Source: Symsagittifera roscoffensis (taxonomy: Eukaryota > Xenacoelomorpha > Acoela > Convolutidae). Taken from it: a stretch of 60,000 bases of DNA. The notes under the pieces were generated by a model. It was not told the origin of the DNA. It searched no databases and was given only the letters and a program-made list of their open reading frames with translations. Each line of letters starts with the position of its first letter. Position 1 is the first letter of the stretch. The position numbers and the translations under genes were made by a program. The stretch is from assembly GCF_963678635.1 (NCBI RefSeq), contig NC_087066.1:38573755-38633754 (forward strand). The letters run 5' to 3'. Of this stretch, positions 1 to 11,575 are shown in pieces.

Positions 1-1730
1 GAACCATCGAAATCACCGTGGCGTGCGGAGTAGTGATGGCCAAAAAGAAAGGCGACCAATTCAGGTTTTCTTGCGACTTTCGGTATCTGAACTCCGTCAC
101 GGCACCAGTGCTAGGGATGCCAGCGGAAAAAGGAATGTACGTGCTGGACACGGATGCGTCGGTAGTCGCGATTTCTGGCATTCTCCATCAAGAACAGGAA
201 TGGAACGGGAAGACAGTCTTAAGACCAATAGCGTACGGGAGTAAAGTCTTGAGTGATACGGAAATGAAGTACGGGGCGCCGAAAGCAGAGATGTTCGTGG
301 CGGTTACCTTTGTCGAAAATTATAGAGCATACCTAGGCAGCGAGCCATTTAAGCTGCGAGTCGACAACAGGGCACTCAGCTGGCTGAAGACGTACTCAAT
401 GGACCAGAGCTACATTGGAAGGTGGATAGTTCGCCTGGACGGATACAAAATGATAATTGAGCATAGGAGAAGAGACAAACATCGAAATGCCGATAGCTTG
501 AGTAAGAAGACGGAGTTCTACGAGAGACAGGAACAGAGGGAGGCGGATAGGCCAGAAATCAAAGATGGCTTCTCCTTCATGGATAAGGAAACGTATGATA
601 GTCTTCCACTCACGAGATGGCTCGACAAGTCAGGCAAACCGATAGAAGATCACCCCGAATTACCAAAGGAGCCTCCAGAGAAAACAATCTTGAAGAAGAC
701 CCAAGAAATGCCGATAGGGATAATGCTCAAGTCAAAAATTGTTAGGGAGACGCTCAAGGCAAAAGGCTATGATCTCAACCAGGTAGAAACGGGAGATGCA
801 CAGATAGATGAAGACTTGATGAGGTTACTCGAGGAACTGGCAGACGATAAACCCGGTATCAAAGAAGAGGGAAAGGAGGAACCGGAAGTCACGATACTGA
901 GAAGGAATGAAACGGGTGGTGGCGAGATCTCCTTAACAGAAAAATCTGACGGGAAAGAAGTCGTGCAGTCATTGGTTGATAAAATCCCCGATGACATGCT
1001 TGAGCGTACTCGGGTTAGGAAAAAGAAAGTGGCATTCAAGGAGGGGGTTGAACACCTTGGACTAGGACAAGAGTCCGGGGAGTGGCCCACAGTGGAAGAA
1101 GATGCTGGAGAAGAAAACTTGACCGGGGAGTGCGAAGAGTGGGATGAAGATTCGGAGAAGAGCAGCGATGACCAAGATAGTCTATGCATGATACTGACGG
1201 AAGAGAAGATGAGACACCGCGACGGGGAGCTACAGACGGATCCCTCCTCAGGAACGTACAACTTGGATCAGCAGGAAAAGCGAGGAGGTGAAGAACTTGA
1301 GAAAATTGCAGTTTCGAGGAAACCATTTAGGGAGCTATCGTGCAACTCAAATGTCAGAACAAATCTGGTGCCAGAAGATGACAGGAAGATCATGAGGAGG
1401 ATAGTATGCGTGAAACTGAAGGATGACATCCACAACCATGGAGAAATGAATGGTCAGATAATAACACTAAAAGAGCACGTCAAGGCAAGATATAGGCTGT
1501 CGGATCTAATACGGGACCAAAAGAATGACAAGATGACAAGTAACCTCTCCAAATGGATCCGGACGGGGTCCAAAGAGAAGGGGGACCTGGAAGAAGACAG
1601 CTACAATATCTTAAGCCAGTTCTACAAAGACAGAAAAGATTTACTCTATCACACAGCTGATGGGGTGGTAGCATGCAAGAGAAAAGATGAGAAGATATTA
1701 CACAAGCATAACCTCATCATACTGCCATAG

Positions 1731-2760
1731 TTGTATCAGACGGAAGTGTTATTCAGATCGCATGATCAAATGGGGCACTAGGGGATAGACAAGGTGCAAA
1801 AAAGAATACTTCATAGGTTTGACTGGCCAGGATTAAGGAAAGCTTGTGAGAGATGGGTGAATGCAGGCCTGGCATGCCTGCAAGTGAAAGACCCAAGGAA
1901 GATGAAGTTCCCACTCAAGTCCGTTGAAAGCTCGGAATTTAGTGAGGTTGTGCAGATCATAATAGACTGGTCATAATAGATCGTTTCACAAAATTGGCAG
2001 AAGCGGTGCCGTGTCAGACAGCCTCGGCAGAAAAGACTTGTGACCACCTGATAACACATTGGTCATCACGATATGGTTGTCCCAGGACATTTCAGTCGGA
2101 CAACGGCAAAGCCTTCGTGGGGAACCTAACAAAAGAATTGATGAAGAGGTCACACATTGCTCAAGCGCACTCAACGACCTACCATCCCCAAACCAACGGG
2201 TTAGTGGAGAGACAGAATAGAACATTGGTAAACATGATGAGGGTATACTGCTCAAGATATATGACAGACTGGGATATATATCTGCCGCAAGTGGTAGAGG
2301 CATACAACAGTACGCAACACTCAACAACAGGAATAAGTCCTTTCATGATGTTGACGGGCAGGGAAAGAGCGATACCTCTTACATTCTTTTACCCAAATAC
2401 GAATGGAAAAAGATATCGCCTCAAGCTTATGTGAAAGAAGTGGTTAAGAGACAGCTGGAACTAAACGAGCTCTGTAGGAGGAACACAGCGCAAGCACAAA
2501 TGAGACAGCGGAAGAAATACGATTAGAAAATTCTGCAAGCGAAACCATATGCAGTTGGCCAATACGTCTGGGTTTTCCAGAATGTTATACCTCCCAAAGG
2601 GACAAAGGAACTACTTAAGAAATGGAGAGGACCGTTCATGATAATGGAAGTGCACCAGCAAGGACGGTTTTACCGCTTGAGTACGGGGCGTGCAGCGCAT
2701 TATGAAGTCTTGAAACCTCATGTCCCATCCCCAGAAGACTGGTGCGTACCACAGAATATG
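1731..2760 (+). pseudogene. Integrase region of the gypsy pol
   Basis: The N-terminal zinc-binding region is recognisable (SHDQMGH, then CERWVNAGLACLQ), but one cysteine of the expected CxxC is glycine. The catalytic core shows FQSDNGKAF and GLVERQNRTL with exactly 35 residues between D and E, the D35E spacing of Ty3/gypsy integrases. The segment that should carry the first catalytic aspartate (just after EVVQI, nt 1950-1975) is deleted or shifted, and the frame changes there and again near nt 2400. A C-terminal GPY/F-like module follows (KKWRGPFMI ... GRFYRLSTGRAAHYE, nt 2610-2710). The enzyme joins retroelement cDNA to host DNA; this copy cannot be translated intact. Confidence 0.88.
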
Positions 2761-3579
2761 GAGGGACTCGAGTACCTATTAGTGGAGCCAGCTTGCGAGG
2801 TGAACGAAAAAGGCACGAGGGAGAAAAATGATGGCAACGAGGACTTGAGTTTGGATGACAATGAAAAGATAGAAGCGGACTCAGAGGCGTAATCCTTTGT
2901 GGAAGAAGACTGGAATGACCCGGAGAAGGACGAGGTGCCAAAATGGACGGAACCAGACTTGCTGATAACAGCAGGAACCACGAGTGGTAACCGCAAACGG
3001 ACAGGCACGAGATACAACAGGTACGGGGATGACTTCTTGATTGACAAGATACAGCCTCATGAATTGAGCGACGAGTTACTGAGTGTGGGCGAATTGGTGG
3101 CAGACGATGAATGGCAAATCATCAACGATGGCGAACACTACCCGAAGGAAGACTACTCCACACCAGAACAAAAAACAGATCTGGAGCAGAGCGAGATAGA
3201 GAGGAGGGAGAACACAAACTTGAGAATACTAGAGTGGATGCGTGATGTCAAGAGCAAAGGAGATGAAGGGCAAAGCATCCAGCAGGTCGACGTGTCAGCA
3301 GAACAACACGTAAAAACGGAAGATCCCCTCTTCGGTTGGACGGCAACCGGCAGGCAGCTCGGAATACCACCAGATAATTTAGACCCAGCATCATCGACGG
3401 GGACGTCGATGAATATTTTTGTCCGGGGAGTGGTGGTAGGACTTACCCACACCGAAAATTTGATGATAAAGAAACTCAGAGAAATAAGAGAGACCAGCGG
3501 GCTAGAACTGGGCGAGGAAGAGGCCGAACCTACCATAGGACGAAATTTCAAAACGAAATTTGAAATACCCAATGAATAC

Positions 3580-4020
3580 TCGGAGAACATCCTGATAACG
3601 GACAGCGACTTCATTTTGTCAGACAGGACTAGCGCGATATGTATAACGGCGGACATGAGCTTCAAATCGAGACTAGAGGCCGACTTCAAGAGGGAATACG
3701 AGAACGTGGAGTTTCTATTCAGACAGAGACCGGGGCTGGGAGGAATGGCTGCGCTTGCCCCTTCAGTGGCACAAGTCCCGGGCAAATACCGGTGCTTTCT
3801 GGTAACGAAGATCAATGAAAGGAATACGATAGATCCTGAGCACGTGATGTTAGCACGCACGAGGCTGAGAGACTTCATGATTGAAAGAGGGATAGTGGAG
3901 GTCTCGATGCCTGTTTATGACTCAAACAGGGGCAAGTTGAGCCCAAGGGAGTTATATGCCATCCTACACGTGGTCTTCGCAGAAACGGAGATAATGGTAC
4001 ACCTACACAAGAAATACTAC
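3580..4020 (+). other. Macro-domain-like C-terminal region of pol
   Basis: The last roughly 145 residues of the pol frame follow the order of a TARG1/OARD1-like macro domain: a strand with an acidic turn (ILITDSDF), a helix after ITADMSFKSRLEADFKREY, the central strand YRCFLVTK with a lysine where TARG1 has its catalytic lysine, a helix (ARTRLRDFMIERG), then VEVSMP, and a terminal strand EIMVHLH. In the family such domains bind or remove ADP-ribose. The glycine-rich GCGLD loop after the MP motif is replaced here (VYDSNRGKL), so hydrolase activity is doubtful. The region lies in the same frame as the integrase tail, separated only by the TAA at 2890. The call is by eye from pattern and predicted fold order, without a profile search. 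Confidence 0.6.
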
Positions 4021-4035
4021 TTGAGTATCGCCTGA

Positions 4036-4341
4036 GCTACGGGTGGACAAGGGAGGTCTTGAGTTGGGGTTACATGGGGATCTCGAGTAAGGGTACATGG
4101 GGATCTCGAAGCAGGTGGATGGATTTTAACGTAATTGGCATGACAATTATAATTGAAAGAGTTGACGGTGCTAAAACATTAAATGAATCTGCATGCTCAT
4201 AAAAAACTTCCAATTGAACTATTTTAATAAAACAAATGGAGGGATAATGTTTTAACTACAATAATGGGGGGGGGGGGGGGGGAATTTTAGGTTAGGAACA
4301 TAACACCTTGGTTAAAAAATGAATTTTACTTTCAGATTGAT
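4036..4341. other. AT-rich spacer, possible LTR remnant
   Basis: Right after the pol stop is a purine-rich stretch with a duplicated segment containing ACATGGGGATCTCGA (4071 and 4094), in the place where a polypurine tract would lie. The DNA then turns AT-rich and holds an AATAAA (about 4229) and a long G run (about 4266-4282). No matching second LTR was identified in the window, so the LTR reading is only positional inference. Confidence 0.3.
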
Positions 4342-6411
4342 TTGTTAAATCGAGTTGACGACCTAGACACACTCGTTGCAAAAAGAAAAGAAGGTCTTGA
4401 ACAAAATTCACAATCAGCAACATTCTCAAGTACTCAAGTTGGTACGGTAATACTCAAGTTGGTTGGTACGGTAATACTCAATTTGTTTGGTACGGTAATA
4501 CTCAAGTTGGTTGGTACGGTAATACGAAAGTTGGTTAGTGCGCAAGATCATCTAGAAATCGTAAAAATGGCAGATCGATTTTGGAAATCCATGCCTGCGG
4601 CGCTAAAGAGGCCTACGCTCGATGAATTGTACAGACGCTTGAGGGACCTGGACTACACCAAAGTGGATGAGAGGATGGCAGTGATGTTGAACGCCATCCT
4701 GCAGTTAGAGGAGCAAGGTGAATGCAGGGAGTCCGCGACAGAAGCTGTCTTGATGGTCGGCTACACCACAGAAGGGATATCCAATCAAGAACAGACCAGG
4801 TGGTTGTCCTGGAATGTGGATGGAGGGTTGAGAGGATTCGACTTGGCAAGGAATCCTGGCTTGAGCAACAACACTGAGTACGGCGCGGGAGAGTTCCCAT
4901 TACCGACCAGACAATCGGCAAGATCCGCGGGCAAATCCACGAGCAAGCCACCTTCTATGATGTGAGCTCAGCAAGGAGGAGACGTATCCTGACCTCAGTA
5001 ACCTGAGGAGGGAACTTGAGAGGGCTCAGAGGGAGAAGAATAAAGCGAATCTTGACCGGGATAGCGCGAAACTCGAGAGGGGTCAAGCGAATCTGGAGAG
5101 AGACCAAGCGATCCTTGAGAGGGACCAGGCCCGGCGTGACCTTGATTTGTTGAAAGCAGAGTGCCAGCAAGAACAAAGGGTGCGAGAGAACGAGGCGAAC
5201 TGCGAACAGTTGAAGTCGGAACTTGAAAAGATCCAGAGGCGACAACGAGTGTTCGACAGGCAAAAGGAAAAGGGAACCAGGACTACGGATCGAGCTGCTG
5301 CAGGCTCAAGGCCGAAGTCACGTATGGAGGTGGATGAGGCTCCCAGGTCAAAGGGACGATTCAACTTAGACCGCGCGGCTCAAGAGCACATAAACGAGGG
5401 ACTGGAAGTGTGGATACCAACCGAATCAGCGTCCTCCCTGCGTGGTTTGGAGACAAAACCGATACGCCCACTGATGGACGTGGCAATGCCGGGATATACC
5501 CCGAGCTCAACCCCGAGCAACAGTCAGGTGAGCGGGAGCTTGTCGCGTCTCAAGGAATTAAATGAGAAGCTACAGCTGAGAAATCTTGAAAGTCCAACTA
5601 GAGTGGAGCTACCTCCGACTTGGAGGGAGCAACCGGTCAGGAATGAGCTGATCGCAAGCTATAAGAAGAACGCGGATGGCACATATCACAGGCATAACCT
5701 CATGGATTGGAACGCGGCGCAGCGGGCGAGAAGGGATTGTTTCCATGACGCATCTTGGGCTGACTACTATACACAGCCACGAATACCGGAGGGTGCAGTT
5801 CATCTGATTTTAGGGGACAGCCTGGTACGGGTGCTGACCAGAATCCACTCGCACTGGCAGACTGGAGTCTTGAGTTTCTCTGGAGCCGCAACGCCGCAGA
5901 TGTTGGCATCACTCGAGATGCTTGCGATGGCAAGAATGTACACAGTGACTCTAATGATGGGGACTAATGACGTGTCCAGATGTGAGTCAAGAAAAGTGAT
6001 GAGGCTATATGATAAAAAGAGCTGCATCCTGGAAGAGTTGCGGATTCAGATGGATTCCGCCATACTCACAATTTGCACCACCCCTTATAACATGAAGGCC
6101 GACCAACATGCGATGGAAATGAATGAAGAGGAGCCTGAACGAAATAATCAGGCAGATAGATCAAAGGAGTGTCCTTCCCGTCAGATTGCCGGACGTAGCC
6201 GACCAGATGGAGCGATCCTTCCCGGAGGATGCGTCTTCAGACGGAATCCATTTCGACAGACCTAGGGGTGTGTAATGGTTGAACAACGTTTTCCAGAGGC
6301 ACATAAGTGCGTTGGAGGCAGACCTGCTTGAGACGGCCCAATTCACATTTGGCCCACCCTTTCCCTGCCACAAGACCCCTGTCCAGTCGCCTGGGAGCGA
6401 TAGTTGACTCA
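4342..6411 (+). pseudogene. Coiled-coil plus SGNH-hydrolase-like ORF, broken
   Basis: A decayed retroelement ORF spread over three frames. The first part (to 4965) starts with the short tandem repeat and then has charged helical sequence without a recognised domain. After a frame change near 4960 a long coiled coil follows (NLRRELERAQREKNKANL and on, nt 4985-5270), then a proline/serine linker. An SGNH-like domain follows: block I GDSLV (5813-5827), block II SFSGAAT, block III MMGTND (5957-5971) and, after a frame change near 6125, block V DGIH (6240-6251). All four named residues are therefore present. Coiled coil plus esterase is also known from ORF1 of CR1/L2-type LINEs, but the neighbouring pol is gypsy-type. 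The substrate is unknown. The start is uncertain. Confidence 0.7.
4440..4536 (+). repeat. Short tandem repeat of about 24-28 bp
   Basis: Four successive copies share GGTACGGTAATACTCAAGTT or close variants and are read in frame as VGTVILKL, VGTVILNL, FGTVILKL and VGTVIRKL. It sits at the start of the GC-richer coding block. It may be a local expansion rather than part of the original protein. Confidence 0.85.
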
Positions 6412-7930
6412 TGAGACAGCTCGAGGAGCGAGCAGCCGGACTAGATTACCGGGTTCCACGCCGATGGAAGCCGAGGAAGCAGAGTCATCAACGCCCCAAA
6501 GTTCAGTGGTGTCCTCAGTGGTGGTGGTAGATAACAGGAGAATGGAGAGACCAGCGGAGACAAGCCGAGCATGATATCTGGAGAAAGTAAAGGAGTTAGA
6601 CCTGGAGGATCTGGAGTGTAGACAGGAGTTGGAGGAGGCCCTGGGGCTCAAGCACGTGTCACACGAGGATTTGAGCCGACACCATTGCGTGGATTGGTTA
6701 AAGGTCCCCGAAACGCATTTATCGAGAGCAAGAATGATGGAGACGGCCAATCTGACTGGGATCCCCATGAAATCATTCATGGGACCGATCAATTACAGAC
6801 CTCTCAAGTTGCTGCGGAGTCCGGGACTCATAGTGGAGCTCCTCACCACCGAACAAGTATTGCCAGAGTCAGATTGGCAACTCCCGCGCAGTTGAGGGTA
6901 GTAGATAAGCTACTGGAACCGAAAGAGATGTAACTACCAGACGCCGCTTACGAGGGTGCGAAATTGGCAGACGACCCAAGATATGGAAAACCCTGCGGGA
7001 GTGCCCAATTGGCCAAGACACTGGCAGTATACGATAGAGCGGATCCAGCAGCCGCAAGGATGATCATCGTGACGGGATCGGATTTCGAGGGAACGTCTCC
7101 CAAGTTGTTCTGGCCGGAAACTCTGGTATACTCGGTGACAGGTGCAGAGTTGAACCAAATGTTGACCCTGGTGGTAGCGATAAAGTCAGAGATGCCTTGT
7201 GAAGCAGAGCTACTGCTGTTCGCAGGAATAAACGATCACCTTCATGCGGCTGTACTTCTAGAGCAGTTGAAAGGTGATGTGCCTATGCCAAAGAAAATCT
7301 GGGAGGCTATCCAGACGTTGTTTGCCGCGATGAACGAGGTGTAGGAAAATGTCAATTCTCGATTTGGACCTAAGACGAAAGTGGTATTTACGACGTCCCC
7401 TGGATACGCGAGCATGCCTCCTGCTCTGCAGTTTGTGTAGGCCGTTTTGGTCCTAATAGCCGAAGGGAACGCATGGCGGATTTTGATGGCAGCTCCCAAT
7501 CGGGAGCTGGAACCCACGAACTTGAGACTTCGGAAGTCAGCATTGGCAGCGACGTGGGCGGACATGTCCCACGCATTGAGGGGATTCTATGAATTGGCAG
7601 ACATCCTCATTGTATTGGATGAGGTCCTCTTACTTCAGATCTCGAATCTCGCCAGGCAACTGAAGTTCAGTCCGGTAATAGGGGATGACCACCCAATAAT
7701 AAGTCACCTAACAGCCAGCCTATGGTTCCGAGGTATGGACTTGACCATCACGAGCTCCACCAGCAAATCGAGGGGACCAAGCAACGAAAAAAAAGAATGT
7801 GGCTGCGGCCGAAAAACAACTGGAAGCGATGGTATATCGACTAACACAAGAGAGAGGTAGGTGGCCGTTTCTAACACCGATGCTACGGACAAGACGAGGG
7901 AGAGTGCCCCACCTCTCGTGAAGCAGATCT
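6412..7930 (+). pseudogene. Second SGNH-like domain in broken ORF
   Basis: This continues the same decayed coding region in changing frames. A helical segment (LEDLECRQELEEALGLKHV, 6597-6660) leads into 6964-7344. There VTGSDFEG (7070-7093) could be block I with Ser and Asp swapped, YSVTGAEL block II, and LLFAGINDH (7214-7238) block III. A late GDDHP (7681-7695) could be block V. In-frame stops lie at 7342 (TAG, one change from CAG) and 7438. The match is weaker than for the upstream SGNH domain and the nucleophile box is atypical, so it may be a degenerate duplicate or another alpha/beta fold. The role is unknown. Confidence 0.5.
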
Positions 7931-7950
7931 GGGAATTTCTTGAGTAACAA

Positions 7951-9575
7951 TTGGAGGTAGCCGAGAGTAGGGAGATGACGGTGGGTAGATTCGTCACGGC
8001 AGCGAACGAGGTCACCATTGGAGGATTCTGGAGGGAGCATGCAAAAGGTGAGTTGAGGACGAGGAAAGATCAAGAGATCCTGAAATTCTTGAGTCCTTGT
8101 TGGGAAAAGAAATACATACAAAAGAAAAGGAGTGTTTTGTGCGAAAGAGACCATTTTCGGGGCCTTTGTGCAAGAGCTATTGAGCATGCCCATAAGCCTC
8201 TTGATGTCCCTATACTTAGTTTGCCCAAGGTACCTGTTTAACATAGGTCCAGCGTACATGTTCAGTCGGGGTGTGGAGACACTTCGGATTGATGGGTATC
8301 TGGCACTGGTTCTCCTGATTCATGACGAACTAGCGTCATTTCATCGGGTGATGAAATATGGGGAGCCCCTGTCGATGGGAAAGATACACTCAAGTATAGA
8401 CACCTACTCGTACAATTGCGCTGCAGGACTGAAGACGTTGCTGGTGGAGTATCTTCTGATGCAAAACCGACACATGACCAGTGAGGAGAAGAATCCAAGG
8501 ATGAGAGATGAATGGAGGGAGGCGAATGGTAGTATCCCTCGACTGACCGATCTATGTCTGGCAATGAGATCTGACCCAGTGGGAATGATCAGGGGACTAG
8601 AGGAGGTCGTAACTTGTATTTACGGACCAGTGGTTACGTACGCCTTTCCGGACCCTTTTGTGGCGGCATACTGCAATTCAGTGGTACACGTGAGCTTAAT
8701 AAGCGTGTTGGATGGGACGGCGTTGAACTGGTGTCGACAAGAGGTGCTGAGGGCACGAATGAGTAATACAGTGCTCTCTGGGAAGGTGAAAGATCCCGAG
8801 TTGGTAGTGTTTAACTTCCGGGGGCAACTGCAATGCAGGATGGGGGGAAAGCGTGAAGGCCCCATTGAGACTTATCCCAAGTTCTGGAATCTGAATCCCC
8901 TAACGGCGGACGGACAAGAGATCCTGAGAATCCCCGCGTGGAAAAAGAGCTTCGAGTTGGTAAAAAGAGAGCTAGAGGCGACTCTAGAGAAGGAAATCCT
9001 GCCCGCAACAATTCCTGAGTCCCCAACAGTCAGGAGAATGACCCTGGGGATGAATAGCTGCCTGGTGGTCCCATCCCTGTTTGCAAGAGCTACGGTAGAA
9101 AGGCAGCAAAAGGAGTTCACCGATGGCTGGGACTCCTTGTTCATTGGGTATGCAACAGCGGTCTACTTCCATACTTGTGATATAAAGATAAACTCATGGA
9201 CGACTCAAGCGAAAAAAATGAGAGGCTCGATGCCTCCAGAATTCGAGGTTCGTGACATCTTGAGAACGCTCGATCCGGCGAATTTGGAAAACATGTTACC
9301 GGTATGGGATGATGGCAGGATGATCGTAGAAGAAGGGCACATCGCGCTGAAAGACGAGATGAAGTTTGCCACAAGAAAGTACCAGGCGCCTTACGAATTA
9401 GAACAGGTGGAAATGAAACAAGAAGGGAAAGAGCTGGATGCGGCAGGCTTGTTATATGTTGCTCTGACAGAATACAAGAAGCAAGACCCAGCGACAACCT
9501 CACCCCTATCAGTAGGCACCCCTGGGGAGAAGAGAAGCGGCCCCGTAGAAGACCGATTTAGAAAGATACTTGAGA
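7951..9575 (+). pseudogene. Unassigned retroelement ORF segment, copy A
   Basis: Two overlapping frames (7951-8241 and 8132-9628) join into one protein-like reading of more than 500 residues with mixed hydrophobic and charged stretches, for example ETIFGAFVQELLSMPISLLM and ARATVERQQKEFTDGWDSL. I recognise no family. A frame change near 8130-8140 (in the A-rich stretch AAAAGAAAAGG) joins the frames. The frame then runs without a stop from 8132 to 9628, the longest intact stretch of the block. The 3' end runs into the duplicated copy at about 9576. It may be the structural (Gag-like) part of the giant element, judged only from its place before any pol. Confidence 0.55.
8004..9575. repeat. Tandem duplication, unit A (1572 bp)
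   Basis: The segment beginning GAACGAGGTCACCATTGGAG is repeated from 9576 with offset 1572. The downstream unit continues past the duplication into CGAGCCGAGTCAGAAG. The junction shares only a few bases (GAGA/GAACGAG), which suggests microhomology. The two units have diverged by scattered substitutions and small indels, so this event is older than the 1085-bp triplication downstream. Confidence 0.9.
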
Positions 9576-11138
9576 GAACGAGGTCACCATTGGAGGATTG
9601 TGGAGGGAGCATGCAAAATGTGAGTTGAGGACGAGGCAAGATCACGAGATCCTGAAATTCTTGAGTGCTTGTTGGGAAAAGAAATACATGGCTGGAGTGT
9701 TTTGTGCGAAAGAGACCATTTTCGGGGCCTTTGTGCAAGAGCTATTGAGCATGCCCATAAGCCTCTTGCTGGCCCTATACTTAGCTTACCCAAGGTACCT
9801 GTTTAACATGGGTCCAGCGTACATGCTCAGTCGGGGTGTGGAGACACTTCGGATTGATGGGTATCTGGTGCTCCTGATTCATGGCGAACTAGTGTGAATT
9901 CATCGGTTGATGAAATATGGGGAGCCCCTGTCGATGGGAAAGAGACACTCAAGTATAGACACCTACTCGTACAATTGCGCTGAAGGACTGAAGACGTTGC
10001 TGGTGGAGTATCTTCTGATGCAAAACCGACACATGACCAGTGAGGAGAAGAATCCAAAGATGAGAGATGAATGGAGGGAGGCGAATGGTGGTATCCCTCG
10101 ACTGACCGATCTATGTCTGGCAATGAGATCTGACCCAGTGGGAATGATCAGGGGACTAGAGGAGGTCGTAACTTGTATTTGCGGACCAGTGGTTACGTAC
10201 GCCTTTCCGGACTCTTTTGTGGCGGCATACCGCAATTCAGTGGTACACAGGAGCTTAATAAGCGTGTTGGATGGGATGGCGTTGAACTGGTGTCGACAAG
10301 AGGTGCTGAGGGCAGGAATGAGTAATACAGTGCTCTTTGGGAGGTGAAAGATCCCGAGTTAGTAGTGTTTATCTTCCGGGGGTAAATGCAATGCAGGATG
10401 GGGGGAAAGCGTGAAGGCCCCATTGAGCCTTATCCCAAGTTCTGGAATCTGAATCCCCTAACGGCGGACGGACAAGAGATCCTGAGAATCCCTGCGTGGA
10501 AAAAGAGCTTCGAGTTGGTAAAAAGAGAGCTAGAGGCGACTCTAGAGAAGGAAATCCTGCCCGCAACCATTTCTGAGTTCCCAACAGTCAGGAGAATGAC
10601 CCTGGGGATAAATAGCTCCCTGGTGGTCCCATCCCTGTTCGCAAGAGCTACGGTAGAAAGGCAGCAAAAGGAGTTCACCGATGGCTGGGACTCCTTGTTG
10701 ATTGGGTATACAGCAGCGGTATACTTCCATACTTGTGATATCAATATAAACTCATGGACGACTCAAGCGAAAAAAATGAGAGGCTCGATGCCTCTAGAAT
10801 TCGAGGTTCGTGACATCCTAAGAACACTCGATCAGGCGAATTTGGAAAACATGTTACCGGTATGGGATGAAGGCAGGATGATCGTAGAAGAAGGGCACAT
10901 CGCGCTGAAAGACGAGATGAAGTTTGTCACAAGAAAATACCGGCGCCTTACGGATTAGAACAGGTGGAATTGAAACAAGAAGGGAAAGAGCTGGATGTGG
11001 CAGGCTTGTTATATGTGGCTTTGACAGAATACAAGAAGCAAGACCCAGCGACACCCTCACCCCTATCAGTAGGCACCCCTGGGGACAAGAGAAGCGGCCC
11101 GATAGAAGACCGATTTAGAAAGATACTTGAGAGAAAGC
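9576..11138. repeat. Tandem duplication, unit B
   Basis: Second unit of the 1572-bp duplication. It differs from unit A by point changes, a shorter region around 9865-9900 that introduces a TGA (GTGTGAATT), a 1-bp difference near 10340 that stops the frame, and another break near 10955. It therefore codes only in pieces (9598-9897, 9907-10347, 10386-10958, 10964-). Confidence 0.9.
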
Positions 11139-11575
11139 GAGCCGAGTCAGAAGAAGAAAGCATGGATAAAACTCTCAGTGAAACAGGAGAGGAAATGGAA
11201 TTCGGGAATACGCCTGAGCCGAAACCAGCTGAGGAGGATTTCACCGCCCAGGAACTACTGCAGGACCTGAGCGGAGATGATTGGGCGGACACTGCCACGC
11301 CACCTCTGACCTCATCCCCTTGGAAAAACCTGGATTTACCATTGACAAGTGAGACATCCAACTTAGGGATGATACTCTTGAGTACAGAAGAGAGCAAGAA
11401 AAACACGTTTGAGGGGAACAAGAGCATGTTTCTAGGGACTCTGGATGAGAAGGCTTGGCGGGAATTCTTGAGTGAATTTAATCAAGAGACAAAGAGTGAG
11501 ACCACGCTAGATAATTTCAAGGAAGAACTGTGGAACACGGTGGTCAAGTTGGAAAAAAAAGAAAGGAGTTGCTGA
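9598..11575 (+). pseudogene. Unassigned retroelement ORF segment, copy B
   Basis: The same protein as in copy A, interrupted at 9897, 10345 and 10956. After 10964 it extends beyond the duplicated part into an acidic tail (SEEESMDKTLSETGEEMEF) and then SGDDWADTATPPLTSSPW. It ends at 11575 just after an A8 run. In the other frame past that run the reading continues (RKELLSKMVKLRETRQKTRD). Whether the A8 marks decay or a frameshift site cannot be told from one element. No known domain was recognised. Confidence 0.55.

Larger units (their letters stand above)
1..4035 (+). pseudogene. pol: Ty3/gypsy-type pol, 3' part, broken
   Basis: The reading starts inside a reverse transcriptase (finger motif FRFSCDFRYLN, about nt 72-104). 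It then jumps in frame to the RNase H start (VLDTDAS), so the RT palm with its YxDD box is missing. RNase H acidic residues are visible (DTDAS, KAEMF, RVDNRALSW, NADSLS). A highly charged linker of about 400 residues follows, much longer than usual, and then integrase. Breaks: TAG at 1728 and 1779, both one C-to-T change from CAG; a deletion with frame change near 1960-1975; a frame change near 2400; TAG at 2524; TAA at 2890. The frame from about 2405 to 4035 is otherwise open and ends in a macro-like region. The 5' part lies outside the window. The family call rests on domain order RNase H-integrase and on the integrase motifs. The copy is inactive as read. Confidence 0.9.

Noticed and set aside
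3153-3878. 241-codon minus-strand frame.
   Set aside because: Antisense of the pol C-terminal region, which has clear motifs on the plus strand.
4036-4341. Annotated LTR pair.
   Set aside because: No second copy of this sequence was found in the window, so only a possible LTR remnant is reported.
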